Of a DNA stretch of 62,286 bases, positions 26,521-35,286 are shown piece after piece. Every line of letters starts with the position of its first letter. The stretch's first letter is position 1. Position numbers and translations under genes: made by a program. The notes below the pieces were generated by a model. The model was not told the origin of the DNA. It made no database searches and worked only from the letters and a program-made list of their open reading frames with translations. Source of the DNA: Pseudomonas fluorescens (GTDB lineage Bacteria > Pseudomonadota > Gammaproteobacteria > Pseudomonadales > Pseudomonadaceae); assembly GCF_902498185.1 (NCBI RefSeq), contig NZ_CABVIX010000016.1, positions 1 through 62,286 of the forward strand, in the 5' to 3' direction.

Positions 26521-27527
26521 TGCGCGTACTGTTCAACACTTCCTCTTTCAAGCTGCTGGCCTGCGCCGCTGCCGGTCTCGTCCTGGCCAGCTGCTCCAGC
26601 ACCCGCGCACCGCAGACCTCGCAGCAGCAGGGTTCTGTCGTGCGTGCCCAGCCGGGCCTGGACATCAACCGGGCCCACAAGGACGGCGCGCCGTGGTGGG
26701 ATGTCGATGTCACGAAGATCCCCGACGCGACGCCGACCGTGCACACCGGCAACTACAAGGCCAACCCCTACACCGTGCTGGGCAAGACCTACTTCCCCAT
26801 CCAGGACTCGCGCAACTATCGCGCCGAGGGCACGGCGTCGTGGTACGGCACCAAGTTCCATGGCCAGAATACCGCCAACGGTGAGGTCTACGACCTCTAC
26901 GGCATGAGCGCGGCGCACAAGACCCTGCCGCTTCCGGCCTATGTACGGGTGACCAACCTGGACAACAACCGCGTGGTGGTGCTGCGGGTCAACGACCGCG
27001 GGCCGTTCTATTCCGACCGGATCATCGACCTGTCCTACGCGGCGGCCAAGAAGCTCGGCTACGCCGAAAGCGGCACCGCCCGGGTGCGCGTCGAGGGCAT
27101 CGACCCGCAGCAGTGGTGGGCCCAGCGTGGCCAGGCTGCACCGATGGTCCTGCAACAGCCGCAGGTCGCCCAGGCCAAGCCGCTGCCCGCCACCACCGGC
27201 CGCGTCGAACAGTGGACGCCGCCACCGCAGCAGCACGCTGCGGCCGTGGTGCCGGTGCAGGTTGCCAGCAACAATGCCATCAGCAACAGTGGCGGCCTGT
27301 TCCTGCAGGTCGGCGCCTTCGCCAACCCGGACGCCGCCGAGCTGCTGCGCTCCAAGCTCAGCAGCATGGTCAGTGCGCCGGTGTTCATCAGCTCCATCGT
27401 GCGCAACCAGCAGACCCTGCACCGCGTGCGCCTGGGGCCGATCAGCAGCCAGGGCGAAGCCCAGCAGATGCAGGACAGCGTGCGCCTGGCCAATCTTGGC
27501 CAGGCCAAAGTGGTCGCGGCGGACTGA
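26520..27527 (+). CDS. rlpA: Rare lipoprotein A, septal lytic transglycosylase RlpA
   Basis: A 335-residue outer-membrane lipoprotein. The lipobox VLASC gives a Cys near residue 23. A double-psi beta-barrel domain (about 95-190) carries GTASWYGTKFHGQNTANGE and VRVNDRGPFYSDRIIDLS; in P. aeruginosa this domain cleaves denuded glycan strands. A C-terminal SPOR domain (about 258-333) should target septal peptidoglycan. It sits between mltB and dacA in the cell-wall cluster. Confidence 0.96.
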   Translation: MRVLFNTSSFKLLACAAAGLVLASCSSTRAPQTSQQQGSVVRAQPGLDINRAHKDGAPWWDVDVTKIPDATPTVHTGNYKANPYTVLGKTYFPIQDSRNYRAEGTASWYGTKFHGQNTANGEVYDLYGMSAAHKTLPLPAYVRVTNLDNNRVVVLRVNDRGPFYSDRIIDLSYAAAKKLGYAESGTARVRVEGIDPQQWWAQRGQAAPMVLQQPQVAQAKPLPATTGRVEQWTPPPQQHAAAVVPVQVASNNAISNSGGLFLQVGAFANPDAAELLRSKLSSMVSAPVFISSIVRNQQTLHRVRLGPISSQGEAQQMQDSVRLANLGQAKVVAAD

Positions 27528-27657
27528 CAGAGAGCTGTCGGTTTTGTCATGTAGCGGGTAACGCGCCCATGTACAATGGTCGTTTTGCCCGCAAGGCCCC
27601 GGCCTGTTAACGTTTTGCCCATGAGGGCATGAGCCCATTAGCCATTTCGAGAGACGG

Positions 27658-28818
27658 ATGAACATCACCTCCTTTGCCAAACGCCTTTGCCTGCTTGTAC
27701 CGCTGATGATCACCCCTGCCGCGTTCGCGGCAGAGCAGATGATGCCGTCGCCGCCGCAACTGGCAGCCAAGTCCTACGTGCTCATGGAAGCGTCCAGCGG
27801 TAATGTCCTGGTCGAGAACAATGGTGACGAGCGTCTCCCGCCGGCCAGCCTGACCAAACTGATGACCGCCTACATCGCCACCCTCGACATCCGTCGTGGT
27901 CAGATCGGCGAGAACGACCCGGTCACCGTCAGCGAAAACGCCTGGCGCACCGGTGGCTCGCGCATGTTCATCAAGGTCGGCAGCCAGGTCAGCGTCAGCG
28001 ACCTGCTGCACGGCATCATCATCCAGTCCGGCAACGACGCCAGCGTCGCCCTGGCCGAGCACATCGCCGGCAGCGAAGACGCCTTCGCCGACATGATGAA
28101 CAAGACCGCGGCCGACCTGGGCATGAGCAACACCCACTTCATGAACCCGACCGGCCTGCCACACCCCGAGCACTACTCCTCGGCGCATGACATGGCGGTA
28201 CTGGCGCGCGCGATCATCGACGAAGATCCGGCTCACTATGCGATCTACTCGCAGAAAGAGTTCTACTGGAACAACATCAAGCAGCCCAACCGCAACCTGC
28301 TGCTGTGGCGCGACAAGACCGTCGACGGCCTGAAGACCGGCCACACCGACGAGGCTGGCTACTGCATGGTGTCCTCGGCCGTGCGTGACGGCATGCGCCT
28401 GATCGCCGTGGTATTCGGTACCAACAGCGAGCAAGCGCGCGCTGCCGAAACCCAGAAGCTGCTGACCTACGGTTTCCGCTTCTTCGAAACCCAGACCTTC
28501 TACCAGAAGGGCACCGAGCTGACCCAGGCACAGGTCTGGAAGGGCGCGACCAATGTCATCAAGGCCGGCCTCGCCGACGACCTGAGCATGACCATGCCAA
28601 AAGGCCAGCTCAAGCGCCTGGCTGCCAACATGATCCTCAATCCCCAGCTGACCGCACCGATTGCCAAAGGTGACGTGATCGGCAAAGTCGAAGTCAAACT
28701 CGATGACAAGGTTGTCCACAGCGCTGACCTGATCGCCCTGGACGGCGTCGAGGAAGCTGGTTTCTTCGGCCGTATGTGGGATAGCATCCGCCTGTTCTTC
28801 TACGGATTGTTCAACTGA
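27658..28818 (+). CDS. dacA: D-alanyl-D-alanine carboxypeptidase (PBP5/6 type)
   Basis: A 386-residue periplasmic low-molecular-mass PBP that trims the terminal D-Ala of pentapeptides. Signal peptide (about residues 1-24, ending AFA), SxxK as SLTK in PASLTKLMTAY, SGN in QSGNDASVAL, and KTG in GLKTGHTDEAGYC. The C-terminal PBP5-C domain is followed by an amphipathic membrane-anchor helix (MWDSIRLFFYGLF). P. aeruginosa calls this gene dacC. A 130-base gap upstream probably holds its own promoter. Confidence 0.96.
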   Translation: MNITSFAKRLCLLVPLMITPAAFAAEQMMPSPPQLAAKSYVLMEASSGNVLVENNGDERLPPASLTKLMTAYIATLDIRRGQIGENDPVTVSENAWRTGGSRMFIKVGSQVSVSDLLHGIIIQSGNDASVALAEHIAGSEDAFADMMNKTAADLGMSNTHFMNPTGLPHPEHYSSAHDMAVLARAIIDEDPAHYAIYSQKEFYWNNIKQPNRNLLLWRDKTVDGLKTGHTDEAGYCMVSSAVRDGMRLIAVVFGTNSEQARAAETQKLLTYGFRFFETQTFYQKGTELTQAQVWKGATNVIKAGLADDLSMTMPKGQLKRLAANMILNPQLTAPIAKGDVIGKVEVKLDDKVVHSADLIALDGVEEAGFFGRMWDSIRLFFYGLFN

Positions 28819-28831
28819 TACGTGACCTGCC

Positions 28832-28860
28832 GCGCCCCCGCCTGATTCTGGTGGGGGCGC
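28832..28860 (+). terminator. Hairpin between dacA and the ybeD-like gene
   Basis: An 8-bp perfect stem GCGCCCCC/GGGGGCGC with a 13-base loop lies just past the dacA stop. No true T-run follows, so it may be a partial terminator or a 3-prime stabiliser that lets some transcripts continue into ybeD-lipB-lipA. Confidence 0.5.
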
Positions 28861-28894
28861 CGTTGTTGCCACGGCTTACGAGGCCGTTACTGCC

Positions 28895-29170
28895 ATGAGC
28901 GAAGCTGACGTCAAGTCGCATAAAATCGAATTCCCCTGCGCCGATTACCCGATCAAGGTGATCGGCGACACCGCTGTGGGTTTCAGGGACACGGTGATCG
29001 AGATCCTGAGCAAGTACGCCCAGGTCGACCTGAGCACCCTGGCCGAGCGTCAGAGCAAGGAAGGCAAGTACACGACCGTGCAACTGCACATCGTTGCCAC
29101 CGGCGAAGACCAGCTGCACAACATCAACAGCGCCCTGCGTGCGACCGGCATCGTCAAAATGGTGCTGTGA
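28895..29170 (+). CDS. YbeD family protein (DUF493)
   Basis: A 91-residue DUF493/YbeD protein with a ferredoxin-like, ACT-like fold. The N-terminus IEFPCADYPIKVIGDT and the C-terminal LHNINSALRATGIVKMVL are typical. It lies directly before lipB, as in E. coli, suggesting a regulatory link to lipoylation, but no activity is established. Its stop overlaps the lipB start. Confidence 0.93.
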   Translation: MSEADVKSHKIEFPCADYPIKVIGDTAVGFRDTVIEILSKYAQVDLSTLAERQSKEGKYTTVQLHIVATGEDQLHNINSALRATGIVKMVL

Positions 29171-29817
29171 TGCCTGTTATCCTCGGCTTTCGCGATCTCG
29201 GCCAGATGCCCTACGAGCCGGTGCTGGCGGCCATGCGCCGCTTCACCGACCAGCGCACGGCCGAGACCGGCGACGAAGTCTGGCTGGTGGAGCACCCTGC
29301 GGTGTTCACCCAGGGCCAGGCGGGCAAGGCCGAGCACTTGCTGATACCGGGCGAGATCCCGGTGGTGCAGACCGACCGTGGCGGCCAGGTGACCTATCAC
29401 GGTCCCGGGCAGCTGGTGGCGTATCTGCTGCTCGATGTGCGCCGGCTGGGTTTTGGCGTGCGCGAGCTGGTCAGTCGCATCGAACGCAGCCTGATCGGCT
29501 TGCTGGCAAGTTTTGACGTCGAGGCCGCGGCCAAGCCCGATGCGCCCGGCGTGTATGTCGACGGGGCGAAGATCGCCTCCCTCGGCCTGCGGATTCGCAA
29601 CGGCTGTTCGTTTCACGGCCTTGCCCTGAACGTTGACATGGACCTCGCGCCATTTCGCCGAATCAACCCCTGCGGGTATGCGGGGCTGGCCATGACCCAG
29701 CTGCGCGATCAAGCAGGGCCGATCGATCTTTCCGAGGTCAGGACAAGGCTGCGCGGACAGCTGGTCAAGCACCTCGACTATGCTGAGCAGACGACCCTCA
29801 CGGGCGGAATCGACTGA
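29170..29817 (+). CDS. lipB: Lipoyl(octanoyl) transferase
   Basis: A 215-residue enzyme that moves octanoate from acyl carrier protein to lipoyl domains. Motifs: GGQVTYHGPGQLVAYLL, the catalytic Lys in VDGAKIASLGLR, and the catalytic Cys in INPCGYAGL. I used the ATG at 29170 (MPVILGFRDLG), which matches the P. putida protein start, rather than the GTG one codon earlier. It feeds LipA, encoded next. Confidence 0.96.
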   Translation: MPVILGFRDLGQMPYEPVLAAMRRFTDQRTAETGDEVWLVEHPAVFTQGQAGKAEHLLIPGEIPVVQTDRGGQVTYHGPGQLVAYLLLDVRRLGFGVRELVSRIERSLIGLLASFDVEAAAKPDAPGVYVDGAKIASLGLRIRNGCSFHGLALNVDMDLAPFRRINPCGYAGLAMTQLRDQAGPIDLSEVRTRLRGQLVKHLDYAEQTTLTGGID

Positions 29818-29819
29818 AT

Positions 29820-30839
29820 ATGACTATTGTGCAAGAAGCCGTGCCTAACCTGATACCGACCCAGGATGTCTCCCCACGCCCGGCCCCACGGCCGAAGGTC
29901 GAGGCGGGCGTCAAACTGCGGGGCGCCGACAAGGTGGCCCGGATCCCGGTAAAGATCATTCCCACCGACGAACTGCCGAAGAAGCCAGACTGGATTCGCG
30001 TGCGCATTCCGGTATCGCCGGAAGTCGACCGCATCAAGCAACTGCTGCGCAAGCACAAGCTGCACAGTGTGTGCGAGGAAGCCTCCTGCCCGAACCTGGG
30101 CGAGTGCTTCTCTGGCGGTACCGCGACCTTCATGATCATGGGCGACATCTGTACCCGTCGCTGCCCGTTCTGTGACGTCGGCCACGGCCGGCCGAAGCCA
30201 CTGGACCTGGACGAGCCGAAGAACCTGGCTGTCGCCATCGCCGACCTGCGCCTCAAGTACGTGGTGATCACCTCGGTGGACCGCGACGACCTGCGCGACG
30301 GTGGTGCCCAGCACTTCGCCGACTGTATCCGCGAGATCCGCGCCCTGACGCCTGGCATCCAGCTGGAGACACTGGTGCCGGACTACCGCGGGCGCATGGA
30401 CGTGGCCCTGGCCATTACCGCCCAGGAGCCGCCGGATGTGTTCAACCACAACCTTGAAACCGTGCCGCGCCTGTACAAGGCCGCGCGCCCGGGTTCGGAC
30501 TACCAGTGGTCGCTGACCTTGCTGGAGAAGTTCAAGGAACTGGTACCGCACGTACCGACCAAGTCCGGCCTGATGCTCGGCCTGGGCGAGACCGACGAAG
30601 AAGTGATCGAAGTGATGCAGCGCATGCGCGAGCACAACATCGACATGCTGACCCTCGGCCAGTACCTGCAGCCTTCGCGCAGCCACCTCCCGGTGCAGCG
30701 TTTCGTGCACCCGGATACCTTCGCCTGGTTCGCCGAGGAAGGCTACCGGATGGGCTTCAAGAACGTCGCGTCCGGCCCGTTGGTACGTTCTTCGTACCAC
30801 GCCGACCAGCAGGCGCATGAGGCCCGGATCAAGCTCTGA
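29820..30839 (+). CDS. lipA: Lipoyl synthase
   Basis: A 339-residue radical-SAM enzyme that inserts two sulfurs into octanoyl-lysine. Two iron-sulfur clusters: the radical-SAM CxxxCxxC as CTRRCPFC, and the auxiliary cluster cysteines in CEEASCPNLGEC. A C-terminal RSSYHAD supplies the serine ligand. It starts 2 bases after lipB and is followed by a terminator. Confidence 0.97.
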   Translation: MTIVQEAVPNLIPTQDVSPRPAPRPKVEAGVKLRGADKVARIPVKIIPTDELPKKPDWIRVRIPVSPEVDRIKQLLRKHKLHSVCEEASCPNLGECFSGGTATFMIMGDICTRRCPFCDVGHGRPKPLDLDEPKNLAVAIADLRLKYVVITSVDRDDLRDGGAQHFADCIREIRALTPGIQLETLVPDYRGRMDVALAITAQEPPDVFNHNLETVPRLYKAARPGSDYQWSLTLLEKFKELVPHVPTKSGLMLGLGETDEEVIEVMQRMREHNIDMLTLGQYLQPSRSHLPVQRFVHPDTFAWFAEEGYRMGFKNVASGPLVRSSYHADQQAHEARIKL

Positions 30840-30855
30840 GCCGTTGAGGGTTGAC

Positions 30856-30897
30856 GATGCCGATGCGCGCCGTGAGGCGGCATCGGCATTTTTGTTT
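30856..30897 (+). terminator. Rho-independent terminator of the lip operon
   Basis: The stem ATGCCGATGC/GCATCGGCAT (30857-30866 and 30880-30889) with a 13-base loop is followed by TTTTTGTTTG. It ends the long elongasome-lipoate operon. Confidence 0.85.
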
Positions 30898-30915
30898 GCA
30901 GAGGGAAATACACGA

Positions 30916-31860
30916 ATGAACGACGCCTGCCCCGCCATCATGGATTCACGCTTGCCAGCGCCGCTGCCGCACCATGTTCGCTTTGCCATCATCGCGCCCG
31001 CTGGGCCCGCCAGGCTGGATGCGGAGCGGGCCCGGGAATGGTTCGAGAGCCGCGGTCATCACTGCGAGCTGATGCCCGGGGTCAGCCAGGCCGAAGGCTA
31101 CCTGGCGGGGTCTGATGAAATCCGCCTGCACGACCTACACACTGCCTTCGCTGATCCGCGAATCGACGCGATCATCTGCATGCGCGGCGGGTATGGCAGC
31201 ATGCGGTTGCTGGACAAGATCGACTTCGAGCTGCTTCGGCGTAATCCCAAGCCGCTGATCGGCTATAGCGATGTCACGGCCTTGCACACCGCCATTGCCC
31301 GGCACGCCGGTTTCATCACTTTCCATGGCGCGATGCTCAATGCCGACCTGCTGGGAGAGAAACTGGAGCCCACGCTCAGTTCATTGCTGGCGCAGCTGCA
31401 CGGACGTGTCGGCAGCGGCAGTGTGCTGCAGCATCCTCCAGCCTATCCGCTGAGCGAAGTACTGCCCGGCATGGCGAGCGGCCGTTTGATGGGTGGCAAT
31501 CTGTCCATGCTGGCGGCAACCCTGGGTACGCCGGGGGAGGCAAGTCTTGAGGGCTGCATACTGTTCATGGAGGACATCAACGAGCCGCTGTACCGGATCG
31601 ACCGGCTGCTGACCCAATTGCGGCTGGCGGGCAGGCTTGCTGGCGTGCGCGCAGTGCTGGCAGGGGATTTCGCGGGGATAACGGTCGAGGTACTGACGCC
31701 GTTGTTGCAGGATATCTTCGGGCCGCTGGGCGTACCCGTGCTGGCTGGGTGGCGCAGTGGGCACTGCAATCCGAACCTGTGCTTGCCGCTTGGGGCGCAG
31801 GTTCGGTTGGACAGCACTGCGGGTACCCTGACCCTGGAACAGGATCTTTACCGCAACTGA
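30916..31860 (+). CDS. LD-carboxypeptidase (peptidase S66)
   Basis: A 314-residue S66-family peptidase that removes D-Ala from murein tetrapeptides, needed for recycling together with Mpl. The Ser-Glu-His set is visible: Ser in IGYSDVTALH, Glu in LFMEDINEPLYRID, and His in WRSGHCNPNLCLPLG. The region MRGGYGSMRLL is also typical. The start follows GAGGG at about 10 bases; a later ATG (MDSRLPAPL) is possible. The enzyme is cytosolic in this family. Confidence 0.9.
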   Translation: MNDACPAIMDSRLPAPLPHHVRFAIIAPAGPARLDAERAREWFESRGHHCELMPGVSQAEGYLAGSDEIRLHDLHTAFADPRIDAIICMRGGYGSMRLLDKIDFELLRRNPKPLIGYSDVTALHTAIARHAGFITFHGAMLNADLLGEKLEPTLSSLLAQLHGRVGSGSVLQHPPAYPLSEVLPGMASGRLMGGNLSMLAATLGTPGEASLEGCILFMEDINEPLYRIDRLLTQLRLAGRLAGVRAVLAGDFAGITVEVLTPLLQDIFGPLGVPVLAGWRSGHCNPNLCLPLGAQVRLDSTAGTLTLEQDLYRN

Positions 31861-31897
31861 GACAGGGCTCAGGGGCCGCGGGCCCCCCGTCGCGATC

Positions 31898-33214
31898 TCA
31901 GGGCTGGCGCAGGCTCTCGAGCAACTTGTGCGTGGGGTAGCCATCCGCTGGCCATCCCAGCGCATGTTGCGCCGCGCGGATCGCCTTGCGGGTATTGGCG
32001 CCGATGATGCCATCAGCGTTGCCGGCCTCATGTCCACTGGAATTGAGCAGGCTCTGCAGCTCCATGCGCTCGCTGCGGCTCAACGGCAGGTCGTCCTTGG
32101 GCCAGGCGCCTGCGATGTAGCCCCAGTTGGAGAACCGGTCACCGAGCAGGCTCACCGCCAATGCGTAGGACGACGAATTGTTGTACTTGAGAATGGCGCG
32201 GAAGTTGTCGAGCACCAGGAAGGCCGGGCCCCGCGCGCCAGCCGGCAGCAACAGGGCCGCGGACAGTTGGCCGCTGCCGTCGGGCAGGCGGGTGCCGGTG
32301 GGCATTTTCAGGCCCAGCTGCAGCCACTCATTGACTGTCTTGCGCTGTACGCCATCGGCCAGGAAGAAGTCGAAGTCCGGCGCCAGCTGTACCTCGAAGC
32401 CCCAGGGCTCGTTCTTGTTCCAGCCGGAGCTTTGCAGGTAATGCGCAGTGGAGGCCAGTGCGTCAGCGGTGCTGTTCCAGATATCGCGACGGCCGTCGCC
32501 GTCAAAATCGACTGCATGGGTGTCGTAGGTCGTCGGGATGAACTGTGTCTGGCCCATGGCGCCGGCCCACGAGCCGCGCATGGCCTCGGGCTGGATATCA
32601 CCGTTCTGCAGGATCTTCAGCGCGGCCAGCAACTGGTCGTGCGCGAAGGTCGGCCGACGGCCTTCGTAGGCCAGGGTCGCCAGCGAGCGGATGACTGACT
32701 TGTTGCCCTGGAACTTGCCGTAGTTGCTCTCCATGCCCCACACCGACACCAGCACCTGGCGGTCGACCCCGTAGCGTTGCTCGATGCGGGTCAGCAGCTC
32801 GGCGTTCTCTTCCAGCAGGGCCTTGCCCTGGCGCACGCGCAGTGGCGAGAGAGCGCCGTCAAGGTATTCCCATACCGGACGGGTGAATTCTGGCTGGCTG
32901 CGGTCTGCCTTGATCACGTCCATGTCGGGCGTAACGCCCTGGAAGGCACGGTCGAAGAGACTGGCGTTGATACCGGCCTGCAAGGCTTGCTGGCGGAAAT
33001 CGTCCTGCCACTGGGCGAAGGTCTGCGCAGGCTGGATGTCGGTACTGACATCGGACGCGGGATTGGGCAGGGGCACGGCTGCGGCGGGCTGGGGTGAGGC
33101 CAGCGGGAGGGCGTCGGCGGCGGTAGGTTTTTCCGCGCAGGCGACGAGCAGGATGAGGCTGGAGGCCGCGATCAGCTGGCGGGGTTGCCAGCGCTGGGAA
33201 AGACGAAGGGGCAT
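31898..33214 (-). CDS. Lytic murein transglycosylase lipoprotein (SltB3 type) with peptidoglycan-binding domain
   Basis: A 438-residue family 3 lytic transglycosylase. Lipobox LLVAC (Cys near 28) after a signal peptide, a proline/alanine-rich linker, a catalytic domain with Glu in VWGMESNYGKFQGN and MRGSWAGAMGQTQFIPTTY, and a C-terminal peptidoglycan-binding type 1 domain (LNSSGHEAGNADGIIGANTRKAI). It is the second SLT family 3 enzyme in this window. The start was placed at MPLRLSQRWQ to give a proper signal sequence. Confidence 0.93.
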   Translation of the reverse strand: MPLRLSQRWQPRQLIAASSLILLVACAEKPTAADALPLASPQPAAAVPLPNPASDVSTDIQPAQTFAQWQDDFRQQALQAGINASLFDRAFQGVTPDMDVIKADRSQPEFTRPVWEYLDGALSPLRVRQGKALLEENAELLTRIEQRYGVDRQVLVSVWGMESNYGKFQGNKSVIRSLATLAYEGRRPTFAHDQLLAALKILQNGDIQPEAMRGSWAGAMGQTQFIPTTYDTHAVDFDGDGRRDIWNSTADALASTAHYLQSSGWNKNEPWGFEVQLAPDFDFFLADGVQRKTVNEWLQLGLKMPTGTRLPDGSGQLSAALLLPAGARGPAFLVLDNFRAILKYNNSSSYALAVSLLGDRFSNWGYIAGAWPKDDLPLSRSERMELQSLLNSSGHEAGNADGIIGANTRKAIRAAQHALGWPADGYPTHKLLESLRQP

Positions 33215-33274
33215 GCACAGGTCCAGGAATTGCAGGTCAGATGCCGACCATATCATGCCTGTGGCGTTCGTGCT

Positions 33275-33439
33275 TCATGCTGCCAGAAAGTGAGAAGCCT
33301 CCCAATCTCTCGATTGGAAGGCTTCGCGGCGGTAGCTGCCTTTGCCTTTGCCCGATTGCTCCTGGCGGGAGCGGAACAGGGGTTGGGCGACGATCGACTT
33401 GGCCTTGTTGGGCCTTTTTTGTTGCGGCTTTTTGCTCAT
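33275..33439 (-). CDS. arfA: Alternative ribosome-rescue factor ArfA
   Basis: A 54-residue basic protein, MSKKPQQKRPNK to the TGA at 33275. The core IVAQPLFRSRQEQ, then GKGKGSYRR, then WEAS matches the E. coli ArfA blocks LFRQRVEKNKKGKGSY and NWEAS. ArfA binds the empty mRNA channel of stalled ribosomes and recruits RF2 when tmRNA fails. In E. coli its mRNA is cut by RNase III (or terminated) at a hairpin inside the gene, so the product is tmRNA-tagged and destroyed unless trans-translation is down. A matching 14-bp hairpin lies within the last third of this gene. Confidence 0.88.
   Translation of the reverse strand: MSKKPQQKRPNKAKSIVAQPLFRSRQEQSGKGKGSYRREAFQSRDWEASHFLAA
33284..33315 (-). 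promoter_or_regulatory. Intragenic hairpin in arfA (putative RNase III cleavage or termination site)
   Basis: On the minus strand GAAGCCTTCCAATC pairs with GATTGGGAGGCTTC around a GAGA tetraloop: 14 pairs with one G-U. It covers codons ~39-49 of arfA. No U-run follows, so RNase III processing to a nonstop mRNA is more likely than termination. Confidence 0.75.
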
Positions 33440-33545
33440 GGCGCATCCCAGGGTGAGGGGTTGGGTACGGCGCGCACTTTAAGACCCGCGCAAGGTCCTG
33501 ACCAATTGATTGTATATATGGAGAATGTCCCCAGACATCGCAGGG

Positions 33546-34583
33546 CTACTGCGGGGGAAGCGTCAGGCGCTGGCCGGCCATGAGCAGCGTCAGCCGCGAC
33601 AGGCTCACCCACGGCGAACCCTCGGCCTGGCCTTTGATCTGCGCATCGATGCGTTGGGCATCTTGCAACAGCTGCGCCCAGCGCTGTGCCGTCATCCGCT
33701 GCAGGGCTTTGCTCACCAGCGGGCGCCGCTTGTCCCATACCGGCGGGCGGGCCTGGCTGAAGGCCTTGTCCAGCGGCACGCCCTGGCTGAACTGCTGCGC
33801 CAGGCCTGCCAGCAGCCGCAGCTCGCGGGCCAGGGCCCAGAGAATGACCGGCGGCTCGACCCCTTCGCCGCGCAGACCCTCCAGCATCCGCAGCGCATGC
33901 GCCGCCTCGCCGTTGAGAATGGCGTCGACCAGCCCGAACACGTCGAAGCGGGCACTGTCAGCCACAGCCCCCTGGACAGTTTCGACCGTGATCTGACTGC
34001 CTTCTGCCACCAGCTTGAGCTTCTCGATTTCCTGTGCGGCGGCCAGCAGGTTGCCTTCAACTCGCGCCGCTATCAGCTCCACCGCCTCGCGCTGGGCCGA
34101 CAAGCCGGCCTGTGCAAGCCGCTGATTGATCCACTGGGGGAGTTGATGGCTGTCCACCGGCCAGATCTGGATGAACTGGCAGTGCTGACCTTCGATCAGT
34201 GCCTTGCCCCACTTGGTCTTCTGCGCGCTGCCATCGAGCTTGGGCAGGCTGATCAGCAGCAGGGTGTCTTCCGCTGGCCGGCTGCAGTACTCGATAAGCG
34301 CCGCCGCGCCCTTGTCACCCGGCTTGCCGTTGGGCAGGCGCAGTTCGAGCAGGCGCCGCTGGGCAAACAGCGACAGGCTGGCACCCGCCTGGAGCAAGGT
34401 ACCCCAGTCGAAGTTGGCGTCGGCACTGAACACCTGGCGCTCGTCGAATCCCTGCTGACGAGCAGCGGCGCGGATAGCGTCGGCGGCTTCCTGACACAGC
34501 AACGGGTCATCGCCGCTGACTATGTAGACCGGCGCAAGGTTGCCTTGCAGGTGTTTGTTGAGCTGGACGGGAGTGAGTTTCAT
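33546..34583 (-). CDS. holA: DNA polymerase III subunit delta
   Basis: A 345-residue delta subunit of the clamp loader, which opens the beta clamp during replication. The N-terminal MKLTPVQLNKHL, YIVSGDDPLLCQEAADAIR and the SLFAQRRLLELRLPNGKPG region match HolA. Domain III extends to the C-terminal LTLLMAGQRLTLPPQ. It lies downstream of leuS and lptE in the same direction, the usual Pseudomonas order. Confidence 0.95.
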   Translation of the reverse strand: MKLTPVQLNKHLQGNLAPVYIVSGDDPLLCQEAADAIRAAARQQGFDERQVFSADANFDWGTLLQAGASLSLFAQRRLLELRLPNGKPGDKGAAALIEYCSRPAEDTLLLISLPKLDGSAQKTKWGKALIEGQHCQFIQIWPVDSHQLPQWINQRLAQAGLSAQREAVELIAARVEGNLLAAAQEIEKLKLVAEGSQITVETVQGAVADSARFDVFGLVDAILNGEAAHALRMLEGLRGEGVEPPVILWALARELRLLAGLAQQFSQGVPLDKAFSQARPPVWDKRRPLVSKALQRMTAQRWAQLLQDAQRIDAQIKGQAEGSPWVSLSRLTLLMAGQRLTLPPQ

Positions 34584-34619
34584 GGGGGAGGGCGGGGCAC
34601 CTGGGTGCCCCTTTCAGGC

Positions 34620-35225
34620 TCAGTTGACCGGCAGTTCCAGGGGTGACTGCTGAGGCGTGGCGTCCTGGGCACGGCGCGCCGCGTCCAGTGCCTGGGCCTC
34701 GGCACGGGCACGTTCGTCGGCTTCCTGCTGCAGGTGCTCGAGCTGGGTCGGGGTCAGCAGTTGCAGGCGAACCATCATGGCCTGTACCAGGTCCTGGCGC
34801 AGTTCGTTGCGCGTGCGCGCGGCGTCCTGTTCGGAACCGGTGATGTTGTTGCCGTCGTGGATGTAGACCTTGCGCACCTGGACCTTGTCATCGAGCAGCT
34901 GAGCGTTGTTCAGGCCTGCGATGGTGTAGCTCAGCGTGGTAGTGAGCTCATACTCGGCCGAACGGCTGCCGCCGGTGTAGCTCGCCGCGCGACGGTCTTC
35001 CTGTTCGCTGGTCAGGATCAGCTTGTACGGCGCGCCCGCATGGACGTCGACGCCGCTGTTCTGCAGCACCTGGCGCAGTTGGGTCACGGTATCGCCATAG
35101 GCGTTGCGCGCGCTGACATCCAGCTCCTTGATGGCCAGCTCGGTGTCGCCCGTGCCGCGCAGCTGGAAACCGCAGGCGCTGAGCAGTACGGCCAGGCCCA
35201 TTACCAGCAGATTGCGTTTGATCAT
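34620..35225 (-). CDS. lptE: LPS-assembly lipoprotein LptE
   Basis: A 201-residue outer-membrane lipoprotein that plugs the LptD barrel and helps place LPS on the cell surface. Lipobox LLSAC with Cys near residue 18, then GFQLRGTG as in all LptE proteins. The C-terminus is a charged, Ala/Gln-rich tail (about 160-201) typical of Pseudomonas. It lies between leuS and holA. Confidence 0.95.
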   Translation of the reverse strand: MIKRNLLVMGLAVLLSACGFQLRGTGDTELAIKELDVSARNAYGDTVTQLRQVLQNSGVDVHAGAPYKLILTSEQEDRRAASYTGGSRSAEYELTTTLSYTIAGLNNAQLLDDKVQVRKVYIHDGNNITGSEQDAARTRNELRQDLVQAMMVRLQLLTPTQLEHLQQEADERARAEAQALDAARRAQDATPQQSPLELPVN

Positions 35226-35286
35226 GTTGTTGCTCCCTTGTGGGCCGATTCCGCCCGCCCGCGTGCTCTGCGGGCGGGCGTTGCCA

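Noticed and set aside
33237..33446. A 69-codon minus-strand frame at the arfA site
   Set aside because: It is a different frame of the same DNA; the arfA frame gives the recognisable IVAQPLFRSRQEQ and KGKGSYRR motifs.
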